Assembly: GCF_024652905.1 (NCBI RefSeq)
Contig: NZ_CP102428.1
Span: 2,802,501 to 2,866,500 of the forward strand
Length of the DNA: 64,000 nt
Source: Pseudomonas oryzihabitans
GTDB lineage: Bacteria > Pseudomonadota > Gammaproteobacteria > Pseudomonadales > Pseudomonadaceae
Direction: 5' to 3'
Part shown: positions 22,191 to 35,601 of the stretch, piece by piece
Layout: each line of letters begins with the position of its first letter
Position numbering within the stretch: position 1 is the first letter of the stretch
Notes under the pieces: generated by a model
Database searches by the model: none
The model's input: the letters and a program-made list of their open reading frames with translations, nothing else
Told to the model about the DNA's origin: nothing
Program-made: the position numbers and the translations under genes

Positions 22191-23480
22191 CTAGTCGGCT
22201 ACCCTCTCGCTGCCAAGAGCGATATCGAAGCGGCACCCCCCTGCCGCGCTGTCGCCCAGGGTCACGCTCCAGCCCTGCAGCTGACAGATCCGCCGGACCA
22301 GCGACAGGCCCAGCCCCAGTCCCTCGCCACGGCCCTCGGCGCCACGGACAAAGGGCTGGAACATCGCCTCACGCTGCTCTTCGGGAATGCCAACGCCACT
22401 GTCTTCCACCACGAAACCCGCAGCGCCGACCTGCAGGCTGATGTAGCCGCGTTCGGTGTAGTGCAGGGCATTGCGCAACAGATTGCTCATCACCGACCGC
22501 AAAAATGGCTCGTGCCAGAGCAAGCGCTCGGCCTCCGGCGCCACGCTCAGGCGCCATTGCAGCCCCTTGGCCTCCACCGCCGCCTGCCATTCCTGCGTCT
22601 GGCGCCGAGCCACCTCGGCCAGGGTGGCACGGGGTGCCTGGGTATCGCTGTCGCCCTGGTTGCGCGCCAGGGCCAGAAAGGTCTGCACCAGTTCCTGCAT
22701 CTCCCGCGCCGCGCGCGTCATGCGCTCCAATGGGCCCTTCGCCCGAGGTGGCAGATCCGGCGTGGCCTCCAGCAATTCGCAGGACGAATTGATCACCATC
22801 AGCGGCGTGCGCAATTCATGACTGACGTCGCTGGTGAACAGCCGCTCGCGCGCCAGGGCGGCACGCAGGCGATTCAGGGCATCGTCGAAGGCGCCGGCCA
22901 GTTCGCCGACCTCGTCCTTGGCATAGTCCGGCGCCAGGGGCGGGGTCACATCGAGAATCTGGTCACGCCGCCGTACCTGGCGCGCCAGCCGCACCACCGG
23001 CGCGATCACCCGCCGTGCCAGGGCCCATCCCAGCAGCCAGGCCAGGGCCACGCTGATCAGGAACCCGATCAGCACCACCTTGTAGAGCAACCGCTCGCGC
23101 GCCTCGAAATCGCTCTGGTTCTGCAACAGGACGAAATGGTTGCCCTCCAGCTCGGCGACGTAGGCATAGAAGTACTGCTGGTCCTCCTCCACCTCGCTGA
23201 AGCCCGCCGGCAGATCGCGCAGGTGCGCGGGCAACTGCGCCACCTCGGCGAGGGGCACGAAATACAGACGCATGTCGGGATCCAGCACCGGCTGGCCACC
23301 GCGTCTCATGTCGCGCTGGACCATGCGCTCCAGTTCGTTGTGCAGATCGGTGGAGATCAAGCGCTCCTCGACGGTGTGCACCACCGCGACGATACCCAGG
23401 GAAAAGACGCCACCCACCAGAAAGGTCATCAGCACGAAGGCGATGACGATCCGCCGCGACAGGCTCAGGTGATATTCCAT
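22191..23480 (-). CDS. colS: Sensor histidine kinase ColS
   Basis: Inner-membrane sensor of the ColRS system, which in P. putida responds to excess zinc and ferric iron and protects the membrane. The 429 residues have a first membrane segment (about 10-34), a periplasmic loop, a second segment (about 133-153), HAMP, then the phosphoacceptor motif FTSDVSHELRTPL and an ATPase domain with NLLRNAL and GLGLGLSLV. The loop has E96-V-E-E99, an ExxE motif, together with H35, E38 and D57, which are the residues I recall as conserved in metal-sensing ColS. It starts 2 bp after the colR stop. Confidence 0.92.
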   Translation of the reverse strand: MEYHLSLSRRIVIAFVLMTFLVGGVFSLGIVAVVHTVEERLISTDLHNELERMVQRDMRRGGQPVLDPDMRLYFVPLAEVAQLPAHLRDLPAGFSEVEEDQQYFYAYVAELEGNHFVLLQNQSDFEARERLLYKVVLIGFLISVALAWLLGWALARRVIAPVVRLARQVRRRDQILDVTPPLAPDYAKDEVGELAGAFDDALNRLRAALARERLFTSDVSHELRTPLMVINSSCELLEATPDLPPRAKGPLERMTRAAREMQELVQTFLALARNQGDSDTQAPRATLAEVARRQTQEWQAAVEAKGLQWRLSVAPEAERLLWHEPFLRSVMSNLLRNALHYTERGYISLQVGAAGFVVEDSGVGIPEEQREAMFQPFVRGAEGRGEGLGLGLSLVRRICQLQGWSVTLGDSAAGGCRFDIALGSERVAD

Positions 23481-23482
23481 GG

Positions 23483-24157
23483 CTAATCCTGCTCGACCAA
23501 CTTGTAGCCCACCCCATGGATGGTGCGCAGCAGCGGCTGCGCGAAGGGCTTATCGATCACCTGGCGCAACTGGTGGACGTGGCTGCGCAGGCTGTCGCTG
23601 TCGGGGTAGTCCTCGCCCCACACCGCCTCCTCCAGTACCTCGCGACGCACCACATGGGGCGACTTCTGCATCAGCAGGGCAAGGATCTTGAGACCGATGG
23701 GATTGAGCTTGAGCGACTTGCCGGCACGACTCACCTCCAGGGTGTCCAGGTCGTAGCTGAGATCGGCGACCTGCAGCTGGCGACGCCCGCCCCCTTTGGT
23801 CCGGCGCATCACCGCCTCGACGCGCGCGGCCAATTCCGACAGGGCGAAGGGTTTGACCAGGTAGTCGTCGGCGCCGGAGCGGAAGCCTTCCAGACGGTCA
23901 TCGAGCTGATCGCGGGCGGTGAGCATGATCACCGGGGTGTCGCGGCGGGCATCCTGGCGCAGCCGCTGGCAGAGGGTGTAGCCGTCGATGCCGGGCAGCA
24001 TGATGTCGAGGATGAGCAGATCGTAGTGCTCGGTCGCGGCGAGGTGCAGCCCCGACAGGCCATCCTGGGCGCAATCCACGCTGTAGCCCTTGAGACTAAG
24101 GTAGTCCAGCAGGTTGCTGAGGATGTCTTTGTTGTCTTCCACCACCAGGATACGCAT
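23483..24157 (-). CDS. colR: Response regulator ColR (OmpR family)
   Basis: DNA-binding partner of ColS. The 224 residues begin MRILVVEDNKD, with the acidic pocket at the N-terminus. The phosphorylated Asp is D51 (LLILDIMLPG), and a winged-helix domain (about 125-220) ends in HGVGYKLVEQD. The frame continues upstream without homology; the ATG at 24157 gives the family length. It is first in the colR-colS-methyltransferase-inaA-small-ORF set, all read leftwards. groEL lies upstream behind its own terminator. Confidence 0.94.
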   Translation of the reverse strand: MRILVVEDNKDILSNLLDYLSLKGYSVDCAQDGLSGLHLAATEHYDLLILDIMLPGIDGYTLCQRLRQDARRDTPVIMLTARDQLDDRLEGFRSGADDYLVKPFALSELAARVEAVMRRTKGGGRRQLQVADLSYDLDTLEVSRAGKSLKLNPIGLKILALLMQKSPHVVRREVLEEAVWGEDYPDSDSLRSHVHQLRQVIDKPFAQPLLRTIHGVGYKLVEQD

Positions 24158-24267
24158 GTCGCTGACCTCGTTGGCGAGCCACCCGGGGCCCGCACGCTTG
24201 CTGTTCGGCACAGAGCCTAACCGCGTCCGCCGGGCGCGACCAGCACCAGGCGGGTCGGAGACCGGCC

Positions 24268-24306
24268 ATAAAAAAACCCCGGTGTCCGCGAGGAGCACCG
24301 GGGTTG
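24268..24306 (-). terminator. Rho-independent terminator of groESL
   Basis: On the minus strand AACCCCGGTG and CACCGGGGTT form a perfect 10-bp stem (plus 24275-24284 and 24296-24305) with an 11-nt loop and a run of T residues. It is 28 bp past the groEL stop. Confidence 0.92.
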
Positions 24307-24333
24307 GGCTCGGCCCGGGGGCCGGAGCGGTTC

Positions 24334-25986
<1,653 letters not shown>

Positions 25987-26013
25987 CTAAGAAATTCGAA
26001 AAGTGAGCGGGGA

Positions 26014-26307
26014 TCAGCCTTCGATGACGGCCAGGATTTCGGACTCAGCCATCACCAGCAGTTCTTCGCCATCGACCTTGATGGCGTTGCTGCCGGAATA
26101 GGGACCGAAAACCACCTTGTCACCCACTTTCACCGCCGGAGCACGGACGTCGCCGTTGTCCAGTACGCGTCCAGTGCCTACGGCAACCACTTCACCGCGA
26201 TTCGGCTTTTCGGCAGCCGAGCCCGGCAGCACGATGCCGCCAGCGGATTTGGTCTCTTCTTCGCTGCGACGAATCACAACGCGATCATGCAGAGGACGAA
26301 GCGCCAT
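26014..26307 (-). CDS. groES: 10-kDa co-chaperonin GroES
   Basis: Heptameric lid of the GroEL chamber. The 97 residues begin [11 protein letters not shown], contain the mobile-loop segment [14 protein letters not shown] (about 17-30) and end EILAVIEG. The ATG at 26307 follows GGGAGAT. It has a leader of about 140 nt that contains an 11-bp perfect inverted repeat at its 5' end. Confidence 0.98.
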   Translation of the reverse strand: MALRPLHDRVVIRRSEEETKSAGGIVLPGSAAEKPNRGEVVAVGTGRVLDNGDVRAPAVKVGDKVVFGPYSGSNAIKVDGEELLVMAESEILAVIEG

Positions 26308-26427
26308 TGTCGTATCTCCCAAAGTTCTAAGTGTTTCCAGCGCCGATGACTGCATCGGCAGTTTGTTTTTACCGGCTGCGCCGGGTGCGCCCCGTGCATG
26401 ACAGGACGCGAAACCTGCTCGCCTTGC

Positions 26428-26467
26428 GGCGACAACCTTGCGGTGTCCGCTACATGAGGTTGTCGCC
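26428..26467. repeat. Perfect 11-bp inverted repeat over the groESL promoter and start site
   Basis: GGCGACAACCT (26428-26438) and AGGTTGTCGCC (26457-26467) flank an 18-bp centre that itself contains a GCGG-TGT-CCGC mini-hairpin. The right arm lies in the spacer of the sigma-32 promoter and touches its -10 element; the left arm would be in the first 20 nt of the mRNA. It may be an operator. It is not the CIRCE element bound by HrcA. Confidence 0.7.
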
Positions 26468-26479
26468 AGGCATTTCAAG
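26451..26479 (-). promoter_or_regulatory. Sigma-32 heat-shock promoter of groESL
   Basis: Read on the minus strand, CTTGAAA (ending the feature at 26479, with a preceding CC) is followed after 14 bp by CTCATGTA. This fits the RpoH consensus CTTGAAA-N11-16-CCCCATnT. It lies about 144 bp upstream of groES and 18 bp from the 3' end of fxsA. Confidence 0.85.
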
Positions 26480-26496
26480 GGCGACGGGCAAAATTT

Positions 26497-26955
26497 TTAG
26501 CGCTTTTGCTCGTCGCGGTGCACCACTTCACCCTCGATCACCTCGGGACGATGAGGTGCGCCCTGCCCAGGGCCCGGTTGGTAGCCCTGGGCACCGGGAT
26601 TGCGCCGGGTCACCCGACCGATCACCGCGCCCAGCAGGGCCTTGCGGGTCACCGGCAAGAGGCAGATGAGCGCCAGGCCGTCACTGATGAAGCCCGGAAA
26701 GATCAGCAGGGCGCCGGCGATCGCCAGGGTCAGCCCCTGGATGACTTCCTGCTCGGGCATCTGCCCCTGAGCCAGGCGCATGCGGATGCGCCAGAGGGTG
26801 GTGAAGCCGGCGACGCGCAGCAGGGCGACGCCGACCAGAAAGCTCAGCAGCAGCAGGGCGAAGGTGGCGAGCACGCCGATTTCGCTGCCGATCTTGATGA
26901 GTACGGCCAGTTCCACAAAGGGGAACAGCAAGAAGAGTAAGGCGGTCACGCGCAT
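26497..26955 (-). CDS. fxsA: FxsA-family inner-membrane protein
   Basis: Small cytoplasmic-membrane protein; in E. coli high-level FxsA relieves F-plasmid exclusion of phage T7, and its cellular role is unknown. The ATG at 26955, preceded by AAGGA, gives 152 residues. There are about three to four hydrophobic segments in residues 1-100, including the family-typical ELAVLIKIGSEIG and FPGFISDGLALICLLP. A charged hydrophilic tail follows. Its position just upstream of groES is conserved in Pseudomonas. Confidence 0.9.
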   Translation of the reverse strand: MRVTALLFLLFPFVELAVLIKIGSEIGVLATFALLLLSFLVGVALLRVAGFTTLWRIRMRLAQGQMPEQEVIQGLTLAIAGALLIFPGFISDGLALICLLPVTRKALLGAVIGRVTRRNPGAQGYQPGPGQGAPHRPEVIEGEVVHRDEQKR

Positions 26956-27050
26956 CTCAGGTCCTTCACGGTGGAAACCGATTGAAAGACAGGAGATGGA
27001 GGCGGCCGAGCCGATTTCAAGGTGGCTGCCCGGCACCGGCTGGAAACGCG

Positions 27051-27073
27051 AAGGCCGCGAAAATCGCGGCCTT
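27051..27073 (-). terminator. Hairpin downstream of the DUF481 gene
   Basis: A perfect 10-bp stem (AAGGCCGCGA and TCGCGGCCTT) with a 3-nt loop lies 34 bp past the DUF481 stop. The tail on the minus strand (CGCGTTTCC) is poor in T, so termination may be incomplete. Confidence 0.55.
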
Positions 27074-27106
27074 GACGGGTTGGCGGGCGCCTAGGGAAAC
27101 ATCGGG

Positions 27107-28120
27107 TTACCAGGAAACGCCGACACCGGCGGTGTACTCGGTCTGGTTGACGTTGCCCTCGGCTCCGCTGGTCAGTTCCTTGGACGCCTTGAGGTTCAGC
27201 GACGCCCAGTTGGTCACCTTATATCTCAGGCCGACATCGCCATCGAAGGTGAGATTGGCGGTGTTGTCCAGCGGCCGGCCCAGTTCACCCGTGGTGAAGA
27301 ACTGGATGGTCTGTCCATACAGATAGCGGTTGTAGTCCCACTTCATGCTCGCCGAGAGGAACTGGTCGGAGCCACCGTCCGCGTACTGGTAGCGGTTGTG
27401 GTTGAGCAGGCCGGTAAGGGAGAAAGAGCCCAGCTCGTTGTCCCAGAACTGGTAACCGGGGCCGGTACCCAGGGTGCGCTGCTTGGCCAGGTCCTGGATC
27501 CAGTCGCGCTTGTATTCGGCGCGGCCCTGCCAGAAGAATTTCTCGTCGAAGAAGCGATCCAGGGCGTACTGCAGGCCGTACTTGCTGGTCGAAACCACGT
27601 CGTCGGTCTTGTAGCGGTCGTAGCTGCCGTTGGCGTTGTGCCGCCACATGCCGTGCCGGGCCTGGGTCTTGAAATCGATATCGTATTTTTCGCTGTCCTG
27701 GGACGAGCTGATGTAGTCCAGGCCGGCATCGATGTTGCCTTTCCAGGCGAAGTCGCGCAGGAAGGGCCGCGGCGGCACGATCTGGGTGATGCTCGCCAGG
27801 GGCACGGTCTGCTGGCCGTCGGTGGTGCTGACCACTACCTGGCCATCCTCGGCCGGCTTGAGGCTTTCCACCGGGAAATCGGGTTCGTACTTGCCGCGCT
27901 GGACGATCACGGGCTTGTCACGCTGCAAGGTCTTGATCTTGTCCCACGACAGGGGAATGTTGCCGCCGTATTCGGTCTGCAGGAGCAGCTTCTTGCTGTC
28001 GAGCAACTTGATGGTTCCGGTCAGACGATCGCCGTTCTTGAGCCAGACGGTGTCGGCATGGGCGAAGGAGGCGAGTGACAACAGCGCGAGCGAGGAGAGG
28101 AGTCGAAAACGCATGGGCAC
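27107..28120 (-). CDS. DUF481 outer-membrane beta-barrel protein
   Basis: A 337-residue exported protein. The N-terminal signal peptide ends near SFAHA (about residue 22). A soluble domain (about 23-110) repeats a xGD.LTGTIKLLD pattern, and a DUF481 barrel of alternating aromatic-rich strands follows (about 120-337). It ends in GVSW, an aromatic C-terminus typical of BamA-assembled barrels. I chose the GTG at 28120 because AAAGG is 7 bp before it; an ATG at 28114 is the alternative. The function is unknown. Confidence 0.85.
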   Translation of the reverse strand: MPMRFRLLSSLALLSLASFAHADTVWLKNGDRLTGTIKLLDSKKLLLQTEYGGNIPLSWDKIKTLQRDKPVIVQRGKYEPDFPVESLKPAEDGQVVVSTTDGQQTVPLASITQIVPPRPFLRDFAWKGNIDAGLDYISSSQDSEKYDIDFKTQARHGMWRHNANGSYDRYKTDDVVSTSKYGLQYALDRFFDEKFFWQGRAEYKRDWIQDLAKQRTLGTGPGYQFWDNELGSFSLTGLLNHNRYQYADGGSDQFLSASMKWDYNRYLYGQTIQFFTTGELGRPLDNTANLTFDGDVGLRYKVTNWASLNLKASKELTSGAEGNVNQTEYTAGVGVSW

Positions 28121-28350
28121 CAGGACACCTTTGGGTGGACTTGGGTGGAAAGGTAACGAAACGAGAGGGCGCGATTATCCGGGTGCCAGAGGCCCGCGCA
28201 ACCATTCCTGGGTAAAACTTAGGCAAGTTTCCGGAAATACTGCCCAAAGGTCGGACATCTTGGGAGAATGTGACAGCTCAACACGTTTCAGCACCACCGT
28301 AACCAAACTTTTCGGCACACTGGCACTCTCTCCCCGAGCAGCAGGGCGTC

Positions 28351-28689
28351 ATGAGCGCATCTCTTCCCCACGAACCCCGTCGCCAGGCCGTGTTTCTGGC
28401 GCTGGCCGCCATTCCCGCGGGGCGGGTGGTCAGCTATGGCCAGTTGGCGGAACTCGCCGGTCTGGGCCGCGGGGCACGCTGGGTGGGCTGGGTACTGGGG
28501 CGCTTGCCGGAGGGCAGCGCCCTGCCCTGGCATCGGGTGATCGCCGCGGATGGTCGGCCGAGCCTACCCCCTGACAGCCCCTCTGGCCGGGAGCAACGCG
28601 AACGATTGCGGGCCGAGGGTGTGCCGCTGCACGAGGACCGGGTGGACATGCGTCGGTACCGGTGGAATCCAGCTGAGAGTGTCGAGTAG
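28351..28689 (+). CDS. Alkyltransferase-like (ATL) DNA-repair protein
   Basis: A 112-residue protein of the O6-alkylguanine transferase fold. The active-site motif PCHR is PWHR here (near residue 60). Such proteins cannot remove the alkyl group; they bind O6-alkylguanine and hand the lesion to nucleotide excision repair, like E. coli YbaZ. The helix-turn-helix region GRVVSYGQLAELAG is visible. It lies upstream of ampG, whose start is 28 bp after its stop. Confidence 0.92.
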   Translation: MSASLPHEPRRQAVFLALAAIPAGRVVSYGQLAELAGLGRGARWVGWVLGRLPEGSALPWHRVIAADGRPSLPPDSPSGREQRERLRAEGVPLHEDRVDMRRYRWNPAESVE

Positions 28690-28717
28690 AGTGCGCGTTT
28701 TTTCCGAGCCCAAGGGC

Positions 28718-30439
28718 ATGTTTGCACGTTTCTGGCGAGAAGCCGTCACCACCTACAAATCCAAGGCCTGCCTGGCCCTGCTGCTGCTGGGTTTCGCTGC
28801 GGGGCTGCCGGCCATGCTGGTGTTTTCCACCCTGTCGGTGTGGCTGCGCGAAGCGGGCGTGAGTCGCGAGACCATTGGCTACGCCAGCTGGATCGGCCTG
28901 GCCTATGCCTTCAAGTGGGTCTGGTCGCCCATGCTGGACCTCTGGAAGCTGCCCCTGATCGGCAAGCTCGGCCGCCGACGCTCCTGGCTGGTGCTGTCGC
29001 AGATCCTGGTGGGCCTGGGCCTGATCGGCATGGCGCTGTGCAATCCGCAGCAGCACCTGGAGCAGTTGATCGCCCTGGCGGTGCTGGTGGCCTTCGCCTC
29101 GGCCACCCAGGACATCGCCGTGGACGCCTATCGCCTGGAGATCGCCGACGATGATCGCCAGGCCGCCCTCGCCGCCTGCTACATGACCGGCTATCGCATC
29201 GCCGCCCTGCTGGCCAGCGCTGGCGCGCTGTTTCTCGCCGAGGAGCTGGGCTCGTCCAAGCTCGACTACAGCCAGAGCGCCTGGGCCACCACCTACATGC
29301 TGTTCGCCCTGCTGGTGCTGCCGGGCCTGGTGACCAGCGTGCTGATTCGCGAACCCGAGCCGGTGGCGCCCATGGCCATGGCGGAATCGCGCTTCGGCTT
29401 CAATCACCAGTTGGTGGCGGTCGCCCTGCTGCTGGTGATGCTGATCTCCATCCCCGCCGCCATCAATGCCGCCATCGCCCAGGCCTGGCCGCGCGCCTTG
29501 CTCTACAGCCTGTTCATCGTCGGTTGCCTGTCGCCCTGGGGCCGTTATTGCTCCAAGCCGCTGAGCGACCTCATGCGGCGCATGCGCGAACCTCTGCGAC
29601 TGCGCGACGCGGCCAATGCCGAGGAGCTGCCGCGCTTCGACTTCGTCCACCAGATGGTCTCGGTGATCCTGCTGATCGTGCTGATCGTGGCCGCTACCGG
29701 CGGCCTGTCGGCCCTGGCCGGCGGCTACTGGCCGCGCGGTCTGATGTACGGCCTGATCGTCTGGCTGTGCCTGACCGCGCCCGGGCGTCGGCTGATGGCA
29801 CCGGTGCTCACGCCCATCACCGAATTCATCCAGCGCTACCAGTGGCAGGCGCTGCTGCTGCTCGGCCTGATCTCCACCTATCGGCTCTCCGATACGGTCA
29901 TGGGGGTGATGGCCAGCGTCTTCTATATCGACGTGGGCTACAGCAAGGAAACCATCGCCGGGGTCAGCAAGATCTTCGGGGTGTTCATGACCCTGTTCGG
30001 CGCGGGCCTGGGCGGCGTGCTGATCACCCGGGTGGGGATCCTGCCGATCCTCTTCCTCGGCGGCGCCGCCTCGGCGCTGACCAACCTGCTGTTCGTGGTG
30101 ATCGCCTCCACCGGCGCCAACGTGCCGCTGCTGATCGCCACCATCTGCGCCGACAACGTCAGTGGCGGCATGGCCACCTCGGCCTTTGTCGCCTATCTGT
30201 CGAGCCTGACCAACCTCAGATTCTCGGCCACCCAGTACGCCATGCTCAGCTCGCTGATGCTGCTGTTGCCACGCCTGCTGGGTGGCTATTCGGGCGCCAT
30301 GGTGGAGCACGTCGGCTACAGCTCGTTCTTCTCGCTGACCGCGCTGATGGGGGTGCCGACGCTGCTGCTGATCGCCGTGCTCTGGCTGCGCCAGCGGCGG
30401 ACCGCGGTGCCGAGCGGTTCCTCCAGCGGCGGTCACTGA
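28718..30439 (+). CDS. ampG: Muropeptide permease AmpG
   Basis: Inner-membrane MFS importer of GlcNAc-anhydro-muropeptides; it feeds peptidoglycan recycling and, where ampR/ampC exist, beta-lactamase induction. The 573 residues contain the family stretches FAAGLPAMLVFSTLSVWLREAGV, seen at residues about 24-46, and TQDIAVDAYR. There is an inserted pair of membrane segments in the middle (about 285-370), typical of the Pseudomonas form. The ATG at 28718 follows AAGGG; a GTG at 28691 is in frame. It converges with mscS. Confidence 0.95.
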   Translation: MFARFWREAVTTYKSKACLALLLLGFAAGLPAMLVFSTLSVWLREAGVSRETIGYASWIGLAYAFKWVWSPMLDLWKLPLIGKLGRRRSWLVLSQILVGLGLIGMALCNPQQHLEQLIALAVLVAFASATQDIAVDAYRLEIADDDRQAALAACYMTGYRIAALLASAGALFLAEELGSSKLDYSQSAWATTYMLFALLVLPGLVTSVLIREPEPVAPMAMAESRFGFNHQLVAVALLLVMLISIPAAINAAIAQAWPRALLYSLFIVGCLSPWGRYCSKPLSDLMRRMREPLRLRDAANAEELPRFDFVHQMVSVILLIVLIVAATGGLSALAGGYWPRGLMYGLIVWLCLTAPGRRLMAPVLTPITEFIQRYQWQALLLLGLISTYRLSDTVMGVMASVFYIDVGYSKETIAGVSKIFGVFMTLFGAGLGGVLITRVGILPILFLGGAASALTNLLFVVIASTGANVPLLIATICADNVSGGMATSAFVAYLSSLTNLRFSATQYAMLSSLMLLLPRLLGGYSGAMVEHVGYSSFFSLTALMGVPTLLLIAVLWLRQRRTAVPSGSSSGGH

Positions 30440-30466
30440 GGCGGCCGGCGGCCGCCCCATCCCGCT

Positions 30467-31339
30467 TCAGGCTTCGCCGCGCGCCGCGGCCGCGGCGCGT
30501 TCGTCGCCCTTGTCGTCGAGCACCTTGACCACCCGGCTGGGCAGCGCGATGTCGATGCCCTCGGCACGCAGCCGATCGCGGATCTGCTCGTTGAAGGTGA
30601 ACTGGGTGCCCCAGAAGTCACTGTTGGCGGTCCAGCAGCGCAGCGACACGGTGATGAAGGTGTCGCCCAGCCCGGCCACCACGATGGCGGGCGGCGGCGT
30701 TTCCAGCACCCGCGGATCCTTGGCCATATCGGCCAGCACCTGCTTGGCCTTCTGCAGATCGGCATCGTAGCCGACCTTGACGTCGAAGACGATCTGCCGG
30801 GTCGGCTGGCGCGACTGGTTGGTGATGATGCCGTTGGACAGGTTGCCGTTGGGCACGGTGATGGTGCGGTTGTCGCCGGTACGCAGCACGGTGTGGAAGA
30901 TCTGGATCGAATCCACGGTGCCCTGCACGCCCTGGGCCTCGATGTAGTCGCCGATCTTGAACGGCCGGAACAGCAGGATCAGCACCCCGCCGGCGAAGTT
31001 GGCCAGGCTGCCCTGCAGCGACAGGCCGATGGCCAGGCTGGCCGCGCCGAGAGCGGCGACGAAGGAGGTGGTGGCGATGCCGATCATGGAGGCGACGCTG
31101 ATCACCAGCATGACCTTCAAACCGATGTTGACCAGGGTCACCACGAAGGTTTCCAGGGCCTGGTCCATGTGCCGTGCGGTGAACAGCGCGGCCAGGCGCC
31201 CGGTCAGGCGGTTGATGACCCACCAGCCGATCCACAGGGTGATCAGGGCCAGCACCACGTTGCCGCAATACTGCAGAATGACCGGTAGCCAGGCCATGAA
31301 GGCCGTCAGCAGGTGATCGGTCTGGGCACTCAAATCCAT
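30467..31339 (-). CDS. mscS: Small-conductance mechanosensitive channel MscS
   Basis: Heptameric inner-membrane tension valve. The 290 residues have three membrane segments in residues 20-125. The pore helix reads AALGAASLAIGLSLQGSLANFAGG (about 97-120), followed by the beta domain RPFKIGDYIEAQG and the VPNGNLSNG motif. The C-terminal alpha/beta vestibule ends with a charged Ala/Arg tail. Length matches E. coli MscS (286). The second MscS-type gene in the window is mscK. Confidence 0.96.
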   Translation of the reverse strand: MDLSAQTDHLLTAFMAWLPVILQYCGNVVLALITLWIGWWVINRLTGRLAALFTARHMDQALETFVVTLVNIGLKVMLVISVASMIGIATTSFVAALGAASLAIGLSLQGSLANFAGGVLILLFRPFKIGDYIEAQGVQGTVDSIQIFHTVLRTGDNRTITVPNGNLSNGIITNQSRQPTRQIVFDVKVGYDADLQKAKQVLADMAKDPRVLETPPPAIVVAGLGDTFITVSLRCWTANSDFWGTQFTFNEQIRDRLRAEGIDIALPSRVVKVLDDKGDERAAAAARGEA

Positions 31340-31436
31340 CGTCTACCTCTCCACGCACAAGAAAAAGTCGGGCGCGACCTGAATGGCGGCGCCCTATCTG
31401 CGACGGACGGTAGACCGAGAGGTTCCGAAGACGGGC

Positions 31437-31916
31437 TCAGTCGCGGAAGTTGTCGAACTGCAGCGGCATGCCCAGGGATTGGCCGCGCAGCAGGGCGATG
31501 ACCTCCTGCAATTCGTCGCGCTTCTTGCCGGTGACGCGCACCTGCTCGCCCTGGATGGCGGCCTGGACCTTGATCTTGCTGTCCTTGATCAGGGCGACGA
31601 TCTTCTTCGCCAGCTCCTTGTCGATGCCCTCGCGCAGGGTGGTTTCCTGTTTCACGGTCTTGCCGGAGGCGTAGGCATCCTTGACCTCCAGGCACTGGAC
31701 GTCGATCTTGCGCTTGGCCAGGTTGACCTTGAGGATCTCCAGCATCTGTTCGAGCTGGAAATCGGCATCGGCGGTCAGGGTGACGGTAAGGTCCTTGGCC
31801 TCGAAGCTGCCCTTGCCGCGTAGGTCGTACCGGCGCTCGAGCTCCTTCATGGCGTTGTCCACGGCGTTGGTGACTTCGTGCTTGTCCAGCTCCGATACGA
31901 CGTCGAAGGAAGGCAT
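31437..31916 (-). CDS. yajQ: YajQ-family nucleotide-binding protein
   Basis: A 159-residue cytosolic protein of two ferredoxin-like folds. It starts [20 protein letters not shown] and continues with YDLRGK, both family hallmarks. The ATG at 31916 follows GAGGAG. A Xanthomonas homologue binds c-di-GMP and changes gene expression, so this may be a c-di-GMP effector here; that is inferred from the family only. It is divergent from panE over 123 bp. Confidence 0.95.
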   Translation of the reverse strand: MPSFDVVSELDKHEVTNAVDNAMKELERRYDLRGKGSFEAKDLTVTLTADADFQLEQMLEILKVNLAKRKIDVQCLEVKDAYASGKTVKQETTLREGIDKELAKKIVALIKDSKIKVQAAIQGEQVRVTGKKRDELQEVIALLRGQSLGMPLQFDNFRD

Positions 31917-31964
31917 GGATTTTCTCCTCGGTTGCGATGGGGCAGCCTTGACGCTGCAGCCTGA

Positions 31965-32954
<990 letters not shown>

Positions 32955-32997
32955 CTGCGGGCTACCCTGCCCGCTTCCCTGTTGCCACGGCTGCGCC

Positions 32998-35019
<2,022 letters not shown>

Positions 35020-35040
35020 GACCCAGCCAGGAGCCACGCC

Positions 35041-35601
35041 ATGGGTTTTCGCCTCACCGAGATCTACACCCGCCAGGGCGACGCCGGCGATACCGGGCTC
35101 GCCGACGGCAGCCGGGTGCCCAAGGACCATCCGCGCATCGAGGCCATCGGTGCGGTGGACGAACTCAACAGCGCCCTGGGCCTGTTGCTCGCCGAGCTGG
35201 CGGAGGACCCTCGCCTGGCCGAGGTGAGCGAGGCCCTGGCGCCCTGCCAGCACCGGTTGTTCGACCTCGGCGGCGAACTGGCCATGCCCAGCTATCGCGC
35301 CCTGCAGCCGGTGGAGATCCAACGCCTGGAAGGCGCCATCGATCGCTGGAACGCCGAGCTGGGGCCGCTGGAGAATTTCATCCTGCCCGGCGGTTCCCGC
35401 GTCGTGGCCCAGGCCCATGTCTGCCGCACCCTGGCCCGTAGCGCCGAGCGGCGCTGCCGCAGCCTGCATGCGGTGGAACCCCTGGAAGGCCAGAGCCTGC
35501 CCTATCTCAATCGCCTGTCCGACCTGCTGTTCGTCGCCGCCCGCATCGTCGCCCGGCGCCAGGGGGTGAGCGAGGTGCTCTGGCAGGCCGCGCGGCCATG
35601 A
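35041..35601 (+). CDS. PduO-type ATP:cob(I)alamin adenosyltransferase
   Basis: Converts cob(I)alamin to adenosylcobalamin. The 186 residues show the N-terminal ATP motif YTRQGDAGDTGLADG (about 9-23), the GAVDELNSALG helix, FILPGG, and the conserved RSAERRCRSL segment. It lies 21 bp after the histidine kinase gene. It overlaps the next gene by 4 bp (ATGA), so those two are translationally coupled although their roles look unrelated. Confidence 0.94.
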   Translation: MGFRLTEIYTRQGDAGDTGLADGSRVPKDHPRIEAIGAVDELNSALGLLLAELAEDPRLAEVSEALAPCQHRLFDLGGELAMPSYRALQPVEIQRLEGAIDRWNAELGPLENFILPGGSRVVAQAHVCRTLARSAERRCRSLHAVEPLEGQSLPYLNRLSDLLFVAARIVARRQGVSEVLWQAARP

